From: Alphaproteobacteria bacterium
GTDB taxonomy: Bacteria > Pseudomonadota > Alphaproteobacteria > Micropepsales > Micropepsaceae
Direction of reading: 5' to 3'
NCBI GenBank assembly: GCA_017308375.1
Contig: JAFKEW010000043.1
Location: forward strand, 1-64,000
DNA length: 64,000 nt
The notes under the pieces are model-generated. The model had not been told where the DNA came from and did no database searches. It saw only the letters and a list, made by a program, of their open reading frames with translations. Position 1 is the stretch's first letter. Each line of letters begins with the position of its first letter. Below, piece after piece: positions 16,166 through 24,028 of this stretch. A program made the translations under genes and the position numbers.

Positions 16166-16341
16166 CTGCGTCGCCTCCGATCCGTTGGGCGGGTTCGGCC
16201 ACGGACGGCGTGAAGCGGCGACGGTCACGCGCTTTGCGCGGAAACGGCCTGCCCGTTGACCGGCGTCGCGCGTCGTCCAGGCAAGACAAGCCCGGGGATC
16301 GGGGCCGGCGTCGCGAGGTTCGGAAGGCGAGGTGTTGGCCG

Positions 16342-16986
16342 TCAGCCGAACCGGAGGCCTGCCGCGGTGAAGGTATATGCGTTGGCAGTGATGGCCTCGT
16401 CGACGACGTCGTCCGAGGTCAGATAGTCATATTCGCGTTCGAGCTGGCGATAGAGCCAGCGCGCGAGATCGCGCAGCGCCTCGATGACGATCTCTTCGGC
16501 GTCGGCCGTGATGTCCTGGCCGGTCGGGCTGTCGCGCTCGACCGAGATCGCCATACAGTATTCGTGGTAGTAGCGATCGCGATGGTTCACGGTGGCGTGG
16601 AGCTGATAGAAGCTCCGGCGCTGGATCGCCTGCAGGGCGTCGGCAATCTGGTGAAGCTCGCCATCCTTCGGCGCATGGTCGCGGATCTTCCGAGGCGCGT
16701 CCTTTGCGTAGCCGTAGCGCCCTTCGAAACAGGCGCCGTCCCCCTGGCTCCAGAAGCCGGAAAACCAGATGCAGGGCTTCTGCCGTGTGCCGCCACCGTA
16801 AAGGCGAACCGGCACGGTCTTGAGGTCGACGCCGATGATCGCGCAGATACACTCGAAGTCGTCATAGACGAACTCGAACCAGTCATGGTCGAAGGCGGCC
16901 TGCCGATACCAGGCGCGTGCCTTCTCCTTGACCGCGTCGGAGAGTTCGTCGAGGCGATAGACCGTGGTTTCGATGATCTCAGGCAT
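16342..16986 (-). CDS. Conserved ICE accessory protein (annotated in relatives as antitoxin-like)
   Basis: A 214-residue protein rich in Tyr, Trp and Asp/Glu. I chose ATG 16986 rather than 16995 because AAGGAG is then 9 bases upstream. It begins MPEIIETTVYRLDELSDAVKEKARAW and contains RLYGGGTRQKPCIWFSGFWSQGDGACFEG. Homologues on rhizobial elements carry an 'antitoxin of toxin-antitoxin stability system' label, but no partner toxin is adjacent. The start overlaps the upstream stop by 8 bases. The acidic, aromatic composition would also suit a DNA-mimic or antirestriction role; this is speculative. Confidence 0.65.
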   Translation of the reverse strand: MPEIIETTVYRLDELSDAVKEKARAWYRQAAFDHDWFEFVYDDFECICAIIGVDLKTVPVRLYGGGTRQKPCIWFSGFWSQGDGACFEGRYGYAKDAPRKIRDHAPKDGELHQIADALQAIQRRSFYQLHATVNHRDRYYHEYCMAISVERDSPTGQDITADAEEIVIEALRDLARWLYRQLEREYDYLTSDDVVDEAITANAYTFTAAGLRFG

Positions 16987-17389
16987 CGGGGTCATCTCCT
17001 TCCAAGGCGCCGCACAGCCACTCGTTGGTGCTGGTCCAGCCGACGCTCTTGCGCACGCCGAGGTCGATCACATGCGCGCCGCCGCCGAAGGCATCGAGGC
17101 GCGGCTTCGAGCAGGTGCTGGCGTATTCGAAGCCCCAAAGGCCTTTGAGGTCGAATTTCTCCGCGCAGAGCAGGACAAACGCGATCACGCGCTCCGGGTC
17201 TCCCGAGCAGTCGTCGTGAATCCACAGTTCTGATCCACCTTCCGTCTGGATTGAAAGGTCGAACCCATCCGAGAGGCGAAGGTCATCTTCGTCCTCGGGC
17301 GTGCTGTCGTAGAGGTCGAGGGCGCGCGCCGCGTTCTCGGGCGTGCCGAGGTCGAGCAGGCACGAGAAATGGGTGAAATAGTCGGCCAT
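16979..17389 (-). CDS. Acidic hypothetical ICE protein (136 residues)
   Basis: Starts MADYFTHFSCLLDLGTPENAARALDLYD and is strongly acidic (PEDEDDLRLSDGFD near 31-44; GALEGDDPDA at the end). It contains SELWIHDDCSGDPERVIAFVLLCAEKFDL, a pattern I associate with ICE proteins of unknown function. GGAGAC precedes the ATG. It is coupled to the downstream gene by an 8-base overlap. High negative charge is typical of DNA-mimic anti-defence proteins, but there is no direct evidence for such activity. Confidence 0.68.
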   Translation of the reverse strand: MADYFTHFSCLLDLGTPENAARALDLYDSTPEDEDDLRLSDGFDLSIQTEGGSELWIHDDCSGDPERVIAFVLLCAEKFDLKGLWGFEYASTCSKPRLDAFGGGAHVIDLGVRKSVGWTSTNEWLCGALEGDDPDA

Positions 17390-17412
17390 GTCAGTCTCCT
17401 TGAAATGCGAAA

Positions 17413-17431
17413 GACCGGCGCGGGGCCGGGC
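17413..17431 (-). promoter_or_regulatory. Intergenic GC hairpin A
   Basis: Stem built from CCGGC-type arms between two accessory genes, 24 bases upstream of the ATG at 17389. The following minus-strand sequence TTTCGCATTTC then GGAGAC matches hairpin B at 18166-18184. It may be a weak terminator or processing site. Confidence 0.45.
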
Positions 17432-17458
17432 TTCGGGTGGGTTCGGATGTGGTTGGGA

Positions 17459-17731
17459 TCAGCCGACCGGCGGACCGTGGATGCGGTCGTCGTCGAACTC
17501 GACATCCTCGATGACGGGCTCATGGCCGTCCGGCGCGATCCGGTCGATGTAGGCGATGACGCCTTCCCGTCGCTCGTCGGTGTCGATGTGTTCTGGGAAG
17601 GCAGTCGATTCCATTGCGGCGGTCGCGGCTACTTTTGCCTTCTCGATCGCTTCCGCGTCGGACGCAGCTTCGATGGTCACGCTGTCGAAGGCGCGCAGCC
17701 AGAAGGCAATCTTGACTACATATTCGGTCAT
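17459..17731 (-). CDS. Small acidic hypothetical protein (90 residues)
   Basis: Begins MTEYVVKIAFWLRAFDSVTIEAASDAEAIEKAKVAATAAM (two beta strands and a helix), followed by an acidic tail EDVEFDDDRIHG. The pattern of a strand-strand-helix unit with D-AEA-EKA resembles small DUF5983/DpnD-PcfM-like accessory proteins, but I cannot assign a family securely. Its start overlaps the upstream gene's stop by 4 bases, so the two are coupled. Confidence 0.62.
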   Translation of the reverse strand: MTEYVVKIAFWLRAFDSVTIEAASDAEAIEKAKVAATAAMESTAFPEHIDTDERREGVIAYIDRIAPDGHEPVIEDVEFDDDRIHGPPVG

Positions 17732-18144
17732 GACGCGCCTCCTTCGTCGTCTGGATCGCGTGCGCCTGCGAGGATCGCCTCGGCCTTCGCGATCGCGGCG
17801 TGGACCCGCTGGCGCCAGAACGGCTCGTCAGCCAGGCCGCCATCGGGCGGGAGCGCGAAGACCTTGAGCAGTCCGAGCAGAACCTCGAAGTGCTCGGCCT
17901 TGCGCTGAAGGGCCTCGCCGAAATGCGATGGGATCGAAAGCGCCGGCACGCTGTAGGGCGTGACGTCGCCCGGCCAAGCGCCGGTCACATAGGTCTCGTC
18001 GGCGGATTCGTAGTCCTCCTTCTGCCCCTCCCAGTCATCGTCTTCGATGGCGAGGCGGCAGGCTTCGGCCAGCCTGTCGGCATGGTAGCTGCGCTGGCGA
18101 TAGATCGGAATGCGGTAGGTGGATTCGACGGTGAACGTGGTCAT
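17728..18144 (-). CDS. Acidic hypothetical ICE protein (138 residues)
   Basis: Begins MTTFTVESTYRIPIYRQRSYHADRLAEACRLAIEDDDWEGQKEDYESADETYVTGAW (split in the family around residues 1-57) with a central helix ALQRKAEHFEVLLGLLKVFAL and a C-terminal acidic tail. GGAGAC lies upstream. The start region resembles that of the downstream 90-residue protein (a beta strand, then a helix with A-EA). No function is recognised. Confidence 0.65.
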   Translation of the reverse strand: MTTFTVESTYRIPIYRQRSYHADRLAEACRLAIEDDDWEGQKEDYESADETYVTGAWPGDVTPYSVPALSIPSHFGEALQRKAEHFEVLLGLLKVFALPPDGGLADEPFWRQRVHAAIAKAEAILAGARDPDDEGGAS

Positions 18145-18165
18145 GACGGTCTCCAGACATGCGAA

Positions 18166-18184
18166 AGCCCGGCAAGGCCGGGCT
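18166..18184 (-). promoter_or_regulatory. Intergenic GC hairpin B
   Basis: Perfect 8-base stem AGCCCGGC / GCCGGGCT with a 3-base loop, 28 bases after the DUF6915-like stop and 21 bases upstream of the next ATG. It is followed on the minus strand by TTTCGCATG, so it may be a weak intrinsic terminator. Confidence 0.55.
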
Positions 18185-18212
18185 CAGGTAAACGGAACGA
18201 AGGTGGTTGCCG

Positions 18213-18611
18213 CTAGGGATGCTGCGGCGGCTTGATCTCGGCGGCGTTTGCGTCGGATGCGGCGAAGGGATCGACCAGCTTGTGGATTGGCTGCGCGCGG
18301 CCCATCCACGGCTCGGGGCGAATGCAGCGCACCCAGTCGGCGAAGCTCGGGATGAAACCGAGATCCTCGATCACATGCTGCTCGCCGATAAGCCGCACCG
18401 GAACGACGCGGCCCGTCGAGACGGTGATCGTCGGACCAAAGAAGCGCTCGAGCATGAAGATGCCCTCGGCGTGATGCCTGAGCGCCCGATGCCGGAAGTC
18501 GGCGGTGATCGCCTTCGACTCATCGAACCACTGGTGCAGCGGCAGATAGTCTTCCGCGACGCCGCCCCATTTCCTCACCGACGAGAGGGCGTGGTGATAG
18601 CAGTGTCCCAT
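18213..18611 (-). CDS. DUF6915-like protein (132 residues)
   Basis: Begins MGHCYHHALSSVRKWGGVAEDYLPLHQWFDESK and contains DFRHRALRHHAEGIFMLERFFG followed by VPVRLIGEQHVIEDLGFIPSFADWV. Multiple His residues in the N-terminal 50 suggest metal binding. This sequence pattern is familiar from phage and ICE proteins of unknown function (DUF6915). It lies 10 bases after the DUF6878-like gene and is probably cotranscribed. The last 25 residues look disordered. Confidence 0.75.
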   Translation of the reverse strand: MGHCYHHALSSVRKWGGVAEDYLPLHQWFDESKAITADFRHRALRHHAEGIFMLERFFGPTITVSTGRVVPVRLIGEQHVIEDLGFIPSFADWVRCIRPEPWMGRAQPIHKLVDPFAASDANAAEIKPPQHP

Positions 18612-18621
18612 GACCGCCTCC

Positions 18622-19101
18622 TCAGAAGGCGTGGGTGTAGTTTTCGGACGCGGTGTAGCGCTCGTTGTAGTCGAGCGTGATCACCCCAACCGCGACATCG
18701 AAGATGACGTCGCCGTAAGCACCGTCGCTGTTCTCCCAGCCGCAATGGGTCTTTTCGAGAACGTCGTAGGCCAGGCTCTCGACGACGGCGGCGATACCGG
18801 CGGACGAACGCCTTGGTTCGGCTTGATCCCAGATGGCCTCGGAGAATTCGATGGCTGCGCCAGGCATGGCGACCTGATCGTCTCCAGCCTGAACTTCGAC
18901 ATTCTCGATCTGACCGGAATCGCCATAGCCGTCGAAGCTGACGACGACACGCGTGACGCCGGCGAGCGCCAGCGCATCGAGCAACGCGCTCTTGTTGAGG
19001 GTGAACAGTTCGGTTTCGAGCTTGGCTTGGGCGACCGCCTTCATCTCCCAGTCGGAGAGCGGCGCAACGGGCTCGGGGGTAGTAGCGGATATGTCGGTCA
19101 T
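18622..19101 (-). CDS. DUF6878-like protein (159 residues)
   Basis: An acidic protein. After a Thr/Pro-rich N-terminus it has LNKSALLDALALAGVTRVVVSFDGYGDSGQIENVEV (residues about 35-70) and AAVVESLAYDVLEKTHCGWENSDGAYGDVIFDV (about 104-136), which match my recollection of the DUF6878 family on ICEs. Function is unknown. The many acidic residues and absence of any catalytic motif would again suit a DNA-mimic or protein-interaction role. It heads a run of accessory genes downstream of the ParB-like gene. Confidence 0.75.
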   Translation of the reverse strand: MTDISATTPEPVAPLSDWEMKAVAQAKLETELFTLNKSALLDALALAGVTRVVVSFDGYGDSGQIENVEVQAGDDQVAMPGAAIEFSEAIWDQAEPRRSSAGIAAVVESLAYDVLEKTHCGWENSDGAYGDVIFDVAVGVITLDYNERYTASENYTHAF

Positions 19102-19123
19102 GAGGGTCTCCTGAAACGAAAAT

Positions 19124-19143
19124 GCCCGGCGCGACGGCCGGGC
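19124..19143 (-). promoter_or_regulatory. Intergenic GC hairpin C
   Basis: Perfect 7-base stem GCCCGGC / GCCGGGC with a 6-base loop, 61 bases after the ParB-like stop and 22 bases upstream of the DUF6878-like ATG. The minus strand continues ATTTTCGTTTC, a T-rich tail, then AGGAGAC. It fits a terminator placed just ahead of the next ribosome site. Confidence 0.55.
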
Positions 19144-19204
19144 GGTCGGGTCGGCTGAAAAGGGGAAAGGGGCGCGGGACGGCCGAAGCCGCCCCGCACG
19201 CGAG

Positions 19205-21337
19205 CTATTCGGCCGCGATCATCTGCGGCGCGTCGGCTTCCGCTTCCTCGTCGTCGCCGGCGAGGAATTCCGGCAGCGCTTCGCCGTCGTCATCGGCTTC
19301 GGTGGCTTCGACTGGCGCGTCGTCCACGGCGGCGATCCGCAGCGGCTCCGGCAGCCAGCCCGTATGGGCCAGGAGCCGTTCGGCCTCCTTGGCCATGTCG
19401 CCCTTCTTCAAGTGGTCGATGAGTTGAGCCGCCCGCTCGCCGGCGCCTTCCTGCACCGCCTCGAGGATGCGGCGCTTGGGCACCCGGCCGAGAAAGTTCT
19501 CGACGGTCGGACGCCAGCCGGCCTGCACCATGTCGAGATCGACGGCCTGGGCTAGGCGATCGGCCTCGGCGATGCGCTGCTCGACGGTGTGGGACGAGAC
19601 GCCCGCGCCGTAGCGGTCGCCCTTCTCGTAGAGCGCATTGACGCCGAAAGAGGCGCAGTGGGCGAAGAGCGTTGCCTGCTCCTCGCCGGTGAGGGTGGTG
19701 AGCCAGTCCCAGAGATCGGCCTTGTCCTTGGGCAGCCGCTCTTCCCAGACCTTGTGACGCGCGTCGATGGCCTTCGCTGCAGGCGTGTCCTTCAGCCCCT
19801 GTGCCTGTACCGGGAAGCTGGCGCTGCGGACCGACACCTCCATCGCCGTCCCGTAGGAGAAATAGCGGGAGAAGACATCGAGGCAGAACTTGTGCAGCAC
19901 GGCCTGGAACGCGACTGCGGGCGTGTTCGCCAGCTTGTCGCGCAGCGCCAGCGTCCGCTCCGCGGTCAGCTCGGTCACGAGGCGATCCGGAAGCGGCTTC
20001 AGGTCCTCGTCGTCCTCATCCTCCGGTCCGGCGATCTGTCCGCCGATGGTGATGACGGCGCGCTGAATCACGGGCGCGTCGGGATCGGCGCCGTGCGCCC
20101 CGGCCATCGCGGGATCGGTCTCGCCGTCCTGCTCCGGCTCGCCCACGGGCGCCTCGTCCTGCGGCCGGACATAGCCGCGGTGGACCGACAGGGCGCCTTC
20201 GGCGTCGATGCTGACGAAGACGCCGGCGCGGGCGATATCGGCAGGATCATAGGTGACGGGCCGATTGTCGAAGGCGGCGAGCGCCGCCTCGATCTCGCCG
20301 AGGCGTTCGTCCACCTCATCGGGCAGCTCGTCGGCGCCATCATACGCCTCCTCCAACTTGGCGTGCTCGGCGTTCAGCGCGTCGATCATCGCCTGCTCCT
20401 CGCTGGAAAGGTCGGCGGCGACGCCCTCCAGTTCGCGCAGGCCCTGTGTGTGGCCGTAGGGGAAGTCGATGGCGACCTCGATCCACTTCCACCCCTCGGC
20501 AGCGACCGTCTCCGCCTCGGCCTTCAGTTTCTCGGCGACCATGCCGTCGAGCAGCGCGATGTCTTCGAGCCAGCCCCCGTCGTCGGACTGGAACAGGTCG
20601 CGCAGCACCGCGCCGCCGGCCGCCTCATAGGCGTCGAGACCGACGAATACCGCCCGCCGGTCGGAGGCGCGCACCGCCTTCTCCGTCAGCATGCGGCGGA
20701 TCTGATAAGGCTCCTTCTGCCAGGAGCCAGAGATCGCCTGCCAGACCTGCTCCTGGCGAGCATGGTCGACCGTGACAGTGAAGGCCATGAGCTGCTCGAG
20801 CGACATGCCGTCCTCGGCATAGACGTCGAGCAAGGCCGGCGCGACCGACGCCAGGCGCAGGCGCTGCTTCACGACGTTCACACCGACGAAGAAGGCGGCC
20901 GCGATGTCCTCCTCGGAGCGCCCCTTCTCGCGCAGGGCCTGGAAGGCGCGGAACTGGTCGAGCGGGTGCAGCGGCGCGCGCTGGATATTCTCGGCCAGCG
21001 AGTCGTCCTCACCGAGAATGTCGGTCGCGGGATCGCGGACCACGCACGGAACCGGCGCGGTCTTGGCCAGACGCTTCTGCTTCACCAGCAGTTCAAGCGC
21101 CCGGTAGCGCCGGCCGCCGGCCGGGATCTCGAACATGCCGGTCTCGGCGCCCTCGGCGTCGAGGACCGGCCGGACGTTCAGGCCCTGGAGCAGGGTGCGC
21201 CGGGCGATATCCTCGGCCAGCTCCTCGATTGAGACGCCGGCCTTCACGCGCCGGACGTTCGACTGGCTGAGCACCAGCTTGTTGAAGGGAATGTCGCGTG
21301 AGGACGACAGGGTGATCTTCTGAACGGCAGTAGCCAT
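19205..21337 (-). CDS. Large ParB/RepB/Spo0J-like protein
   Basis: A 710-residue protein from ATG 21337; a frame open further upstream is leader, not coding. The ParB N-terminal CTPase fold carries GGRRYRA at 74-80 and ENIQR at 116-120, followed by an HTH around 140-165 (EEDIAAAFFVGVNVVKQRLRLASV). The long C-terminal part (300-700) is acidic and ICE-specific. Chromosomal ParBs are about 300 residues, so this is the enlarged ICE type, whose partner is unlikely to be the small ParA 16 kb away. It may act in DNA protection or gene control rather than segregation. A structured leader precedes it. Confidence 0.88.
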   Translation of the reverse strand: MATAVQKITLSSSRDIPFNKLVLSQSNVRRVKAGVSIEELAEDIARRTLLQGLNVRPVLDAEGAETGMFEIPAGGRRYRALELLVKQKRLAKTAPVPCVVRDPATDILGEDDSLAENIQRAPLHPLDQFRAFQALREKGRSEEDIAAAFFVGVNVVKQRLRLASVAPALLDVYAEDGMSLEQLMAFTVTVDHARQEQVWQAISGSWQKEPYQIRRMLTEKAVRASDRRAVFVGLDAYEAAGGAVLRDLFQSDDGGWLEDIALLDGMVAEKLKAEAETVAAEGWKWIEVAIDFPYGHTQGLRELEGVAADLSSEEQAMIDALNAEHAKLEEAYDGADELPDEVDERLGEIEAALAAFDNRPVTYDPADIARAGVFVSIDAEGALSVHRGYVRPQDEAPVGEPEQDGETDPAMAGAHGADPDAPVIQRAVITIGGQIAGPEDEDDEDLKPLPDRLVTELTAERTLALRDKLANTPAVAFQAVLHKFCLDVFSRYFSYGTAMEVSVRSASFPVQAQGLKDTPAAKAIDARHKVWEERLPKDKADLWDWLTTLTGEEQATLFAHCASFGVNALYEKGDRYGAGVSSHTVEQRIAEADRLAQAVDLDMVQAGWRPTVENFLGRVPKRRILEAVQEGAGERAAQLIDHLKKGDMAKEAERLLAHTGWLPEPLRIAAVDDAPVEATEADDDGEALPEFLAGDDEEAEADAPQMIAAE

Positions 21338-21349
21338 GGGAGTAGTCTC

Positions 21350-21396
21350 CGCGGCGGGCGGCCAAGAGACTCTCTCTCGACCTCCAACCCGCCGCG
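21350..21396 (-). promoter_or_regulatory. Structured leader, copy upstream of the ParB-like gene
   Basis: Perfect 9-base arms CGCGGCGGG (21350-21358) and CCCGCCGCG (21388-21396). The RNA loop contains UUGGAGG and a GAGAGAGAG run. The 3' arm runs directly into GGAGAC, the likely ribosome site, so folding could control translation. Confidence 0.55.
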
Positions 21397-21589
21397 AAAA
21401 CCGGCGCAGCCCTCTTCCTCTCGGCGGACCGCGCCGCAAGCCGACGAACCAGAAAGCACGAAGCCGGAAGTCCGCCTTCCCGCTTTTCCGGATTTCCGGG
21501 CATTCACACCCCGGACATGAGGACGCGCAGCCGGATCGATTCCGACGCAGGCGCGTCGCTAACGACCGCTGGTGTGAGGAGGCCCAGCA

Positions 21590-22537
21590 TCATGCCGCCT
21601 CCTGTGCTGTGGTGTCGGCGCTCTGGGTGTCGGGCAGGAAGCCGAGGATCCAGTCCGCGGCTTTGCTGGCCTGTGAGGCGGCGCGGACGACGGCGCGGTT
21701 GTCCTCGCGCAGTACCTCGAGCCAGGAGCCGATATAGTCAGCGTGGCGCACGGTCGGGACGATGCCGAGCGAAGCACAGCAGAAGGCGGCGTTCATCTCC
21801 GCCACCAGCTCCTCGAACGCATACTTCCTGCTGCCGAACACGCCGCCGAGATCGCGGCCGAGACGGGACGGATGGCCGCTGGCGTGCCCCAGCTCGTGCA
21901 GGGCCGTGCGGTGCCAGTTGATCGGCTCGAAATAGGCCTGCGGCGGGGGGACCATGACGAAGTCCGGGCCGGGCGCGTAGAAGGCGCGGTTACCGCCGAT
22001 GCGGAAGTCGACGCCGGTCGCGCGGATTAGCGCCTCGACCCTGGGTTCGATCAGGCCCGGTGGCGGGGGTGGCGCAACGGCCGCAACCTCAGCCGGCAGG
22101 TTTTCGCATTGGGCGGCGTTGAAGACGGTGAACCGCTTCAGGAACGGGATCGCGGTCGCTTCCTCGCCGGTCTCTCGCGCGCGTCGCCTCTCGTCATCCG
22201 GCACGAAGCGGTCGGCATAGACGACGGTTGTGCCGTGCTCGCCCTTGCGCACATTGCCGCCGAGCGAGAGCGCCTGGCGAAAGGTCAGCCAGCTCTGAGC
22301 GGGGAAGCCGTGCTCGATCACGGCGCCCCAGAGGATCAAGACGTTGATCCCCGAATAGTGCCGGCCAGTGGCGGCGTTCTTCGGCATGGCGAGCGGCGCC
22401 TTCGCCGCGGCCGTCCCCCAGGGCTGGACCCAGGGCACGCGGCCGGCCTCCAGCTCGGCGATGATCTTGCCGGTGATTTCGTCATAGAGGCTCGTCCGGT
22501 CATGGCCGGGGCGTGCCGAAGCGGTCTTGCTGGACAT
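21590..22537 (-). CDS. ardC: ArdC-like antirestriction protein (zincin metallopeptidase)
   Basis: A 315-residue protein. The N-terminal ArdC ssDNA-binding domain is at about 12-125 (SLYDEITGKIIAELEAG, then ATGRHYSGINVLILW and SLGGNVRKGEHGT). A zincin-like domain follows, with HELGH at 214-218 and a third ligand candidate Glu in YAFEELVAEM near 248. ArdC proteins bind single-stranded DNA and shield incoming conjugative DNA from host restriction. The gene is intact and is the last ICE-type gene before the accessory scar. A structured leader lies directly upstream. Confidence 0.93.
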   Translation of the reverse strand: MSSKTASARPGHDRTSLYDEITGKIIAELEAGRVPWVQPWGTAAAKAPLAMPKNAATGRHYSGINVLILWGAVIEHGFPAQSWLTFRQALSLGGNVRKGEHGTTVVYADRFVPDDERRRARETGEEATAIPFLKRFTVFNAAQCENLPAEVAAVAPPPPPGLIEPRVEALIRATGVDFRIGGNRAFYAPGPDFVMVPPPQAYFEPINWHRTALHELGHASGHPSRLGRDLGGVFGSRKYAFEELVAEMNAAFCCASLGIVPTVRHADYIGSWLEVLREDNRAVVRAASQASKAADWILGFLPDTQSADTTAQEAA

Positions 22538-22547
22538 CGCGGATCTC

Positions 22548-22593
22548 CGCGACGGGCGCCGGAGGCCTCTCCTCCAGCCCTCAACCCGTCACG
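22548..22593 (-). promoter_or_regulatory. Structured leader, copy upstream of ardC
   Basis: Arms CGCGACGGG (22548-22556) and CCCGTCACG (22585-22593), with one G-U pair in RNA. The loop contains UUGAGGG and a GGAGGAGAGG run; the 3' arm leads into GGAGAU. Arm sequence differs from the ParB leader but pairing is kept. Confidence 0.5.
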
Positions 22594-22798
22594 GCAAACC
22601 CGGTCCGCACTCTCACTCTAGGGGGCGTTGCGGGGTGTCCCCGCAGAAGGGGGTGTGTCGGCGACGCCGGCGCCGACCAGGGGGAAGGCTTTCCCCTCCC
22701 GTCCTTCCAGATTGCCGTCTACGAGCTCCCAGTTAGCGGGCCATTGACTTCCAATTAGCCGACAGCGATAGTCCCAATCGACCGAGGTCGGGGATTAC

Positions 22799-24028
22799 AT
22801 GTTCGAGCGGTTTGTAGAGCGGCGGGCGAAGGAGGCCCTTTCGGATACCCCGGTGGTCCTGATCGTGGGACCACGCCGGGCCGGCAAGACCACGCTCGCC
22901 CGAAAAATGGGGGAAGCCGGTCGAACCTATATCACGCTCGACGATCAGACGGTGCTTGAGGCCGCCCAATCCGATCCGGCCGGCTTCATTCGCGGCCTGG
23001 ACCGAGCCATCATCGACGAAATCCAGCGCGCGCCCGACCTGCTGCTGGCGGTCAAAAAGACAGTCGATGAGGACTATCGCCCGGGTCGATTTCTGCTCAC
23101 CGGCTCAGCGAATGTGCTGACCCTGCCGCGAATCGCCGACAGCCTGGCCGGCCGGATGGAAACCATCCAGATGCTGCCGCTGGCCAGGGCCGAGATCGAA
23201 GGCCGGACAGCGACCTTCCTGGAGCGCCTCTTCGAAGGGAAGATCCGGAGCCAGCGAGACGCGATCGTCGGCGATGATCTTGTCCAGCTCGTCCTGCTCG
23301 GAGGCTTTCCCGAGGCGATCAGCCGCGAAAGCGAGCGGCGGCGGCAAGATTGGTTACGGTCCTATGTCACATCAATCCTGACCCGCGATCTGCGGGACAT
23401 CGCCGAGGTGGAGAAGCTAACTGAGCTTCCCAAGTTCGTGCGGCTACTGGCCGAACACTCCGGCCAGTTGGTCAACTATTCGCAGTTCGGGGGCGGCATT
23501 AACGTCAGCCACAAGACGGGGCAGCGTTATGTGGGGCTGCTCGAACAGGTGTTCCTGATTGCGACCGTGCAGCCCTGGTTCACCAATTCACTGAAGCGGA
23601 TCGTCAAGACACCTAAGCTCCATTTCCTCGATTCCGGCCTGCTGGCAACCATACGCGGGCTCACCTTCGACCGGGTCAAGGCAGATCGCGGGACGTTCGG
23701 CGCGCTGCTGGAGAGCTTCGTGTTCTCTGAGGTACTGAAACTCATGACAGGCTCTGACTTGCGGCTGACGCCTCATCACTTCCGGGACCGGGATATGCGT
23801 GAGGTCGACATCGTACTCGAGCGCGATGACGGGGCGATCGTAGGCATCGAGGTGAAGGCCAGCGCGACCGTTAAGAGTAGCGACTTCGCGGGCCTGCGAG
23901 CCCTTGCCGAGGCCTGCGGGGACCGCTTCGCCTTTGGCGTCGTCCTCTACGACAGCGCAGACTTCGTACCGTTTAGTGATCGACTGGCGGCCGCGCCATT
24001 GTCATGTTTGTGGGGGCAAATGCCATGA
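22799..24028 (+). CDS. DUF4143 AAA+ family ATPase
   Basis: A 409-residue protein with Walker A GPRRAGKTT at about 24-32, Walker B AIIDEIQRAPD near 70-80 and the sensor-like LLTGSANVL near 98-106. The C-terminal DUF4143 domain has a restriction-endonuclease-like fold: REVDIVLERDDGAIVGIEVKAS near 338-360 shows the D...E-x-K pattern. Such proteins are widespread, often mobile, and poorly characterised. The stop overlaps the next gene's start (ATGA at 24025-24028), so it is coupled to the helicase. It marks a strand switch from the ICE backbone and may be cargo. Confidence 0.88.
   Translation: MFERFVERRAKEALSDTPVVLIVGPRRAGKTTLARKMGEAGRTYITLDDQTVLEAAQSDPAGFIRGLDRAIIDEIQRAPDLLLAVKKTVDEDYRPGRFLLTGSANVLTLPRIADSLAGRMETIQMLPLARAEIEGRTATFLERLFEGKIRSQRDAIVGDDLVQLVLLGGFPEAISRESERRRQDWLRSYVTSILTRDLRDIAEVEKLTELPKFVRLLAEHSGQLVNYSQFGGGINVSHKTGQRYVGLLEQVFLIATVQPWFTNSLKRIVKTPKLHFLDSGLLATIRGLTFDRVKADRGTFGALLESFVFSEVLKLMTGSDLRLTPHHFRDRDMREVDIVLERDDGAIVGIEVKASATVKSSDFAGLRALAEACGDRFAFGVVLYDSADFVPFSDRLAAAPLSCLWGQMP

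Noticed and set aside
19589..21232. 547-codon plus-strand frame opposite the ParB-like gene
   Set aside because: Shadow of the minus-strand ParB-like protein, which has clear motifs; the product is Arg/Gly/Leu-rich with no domain.
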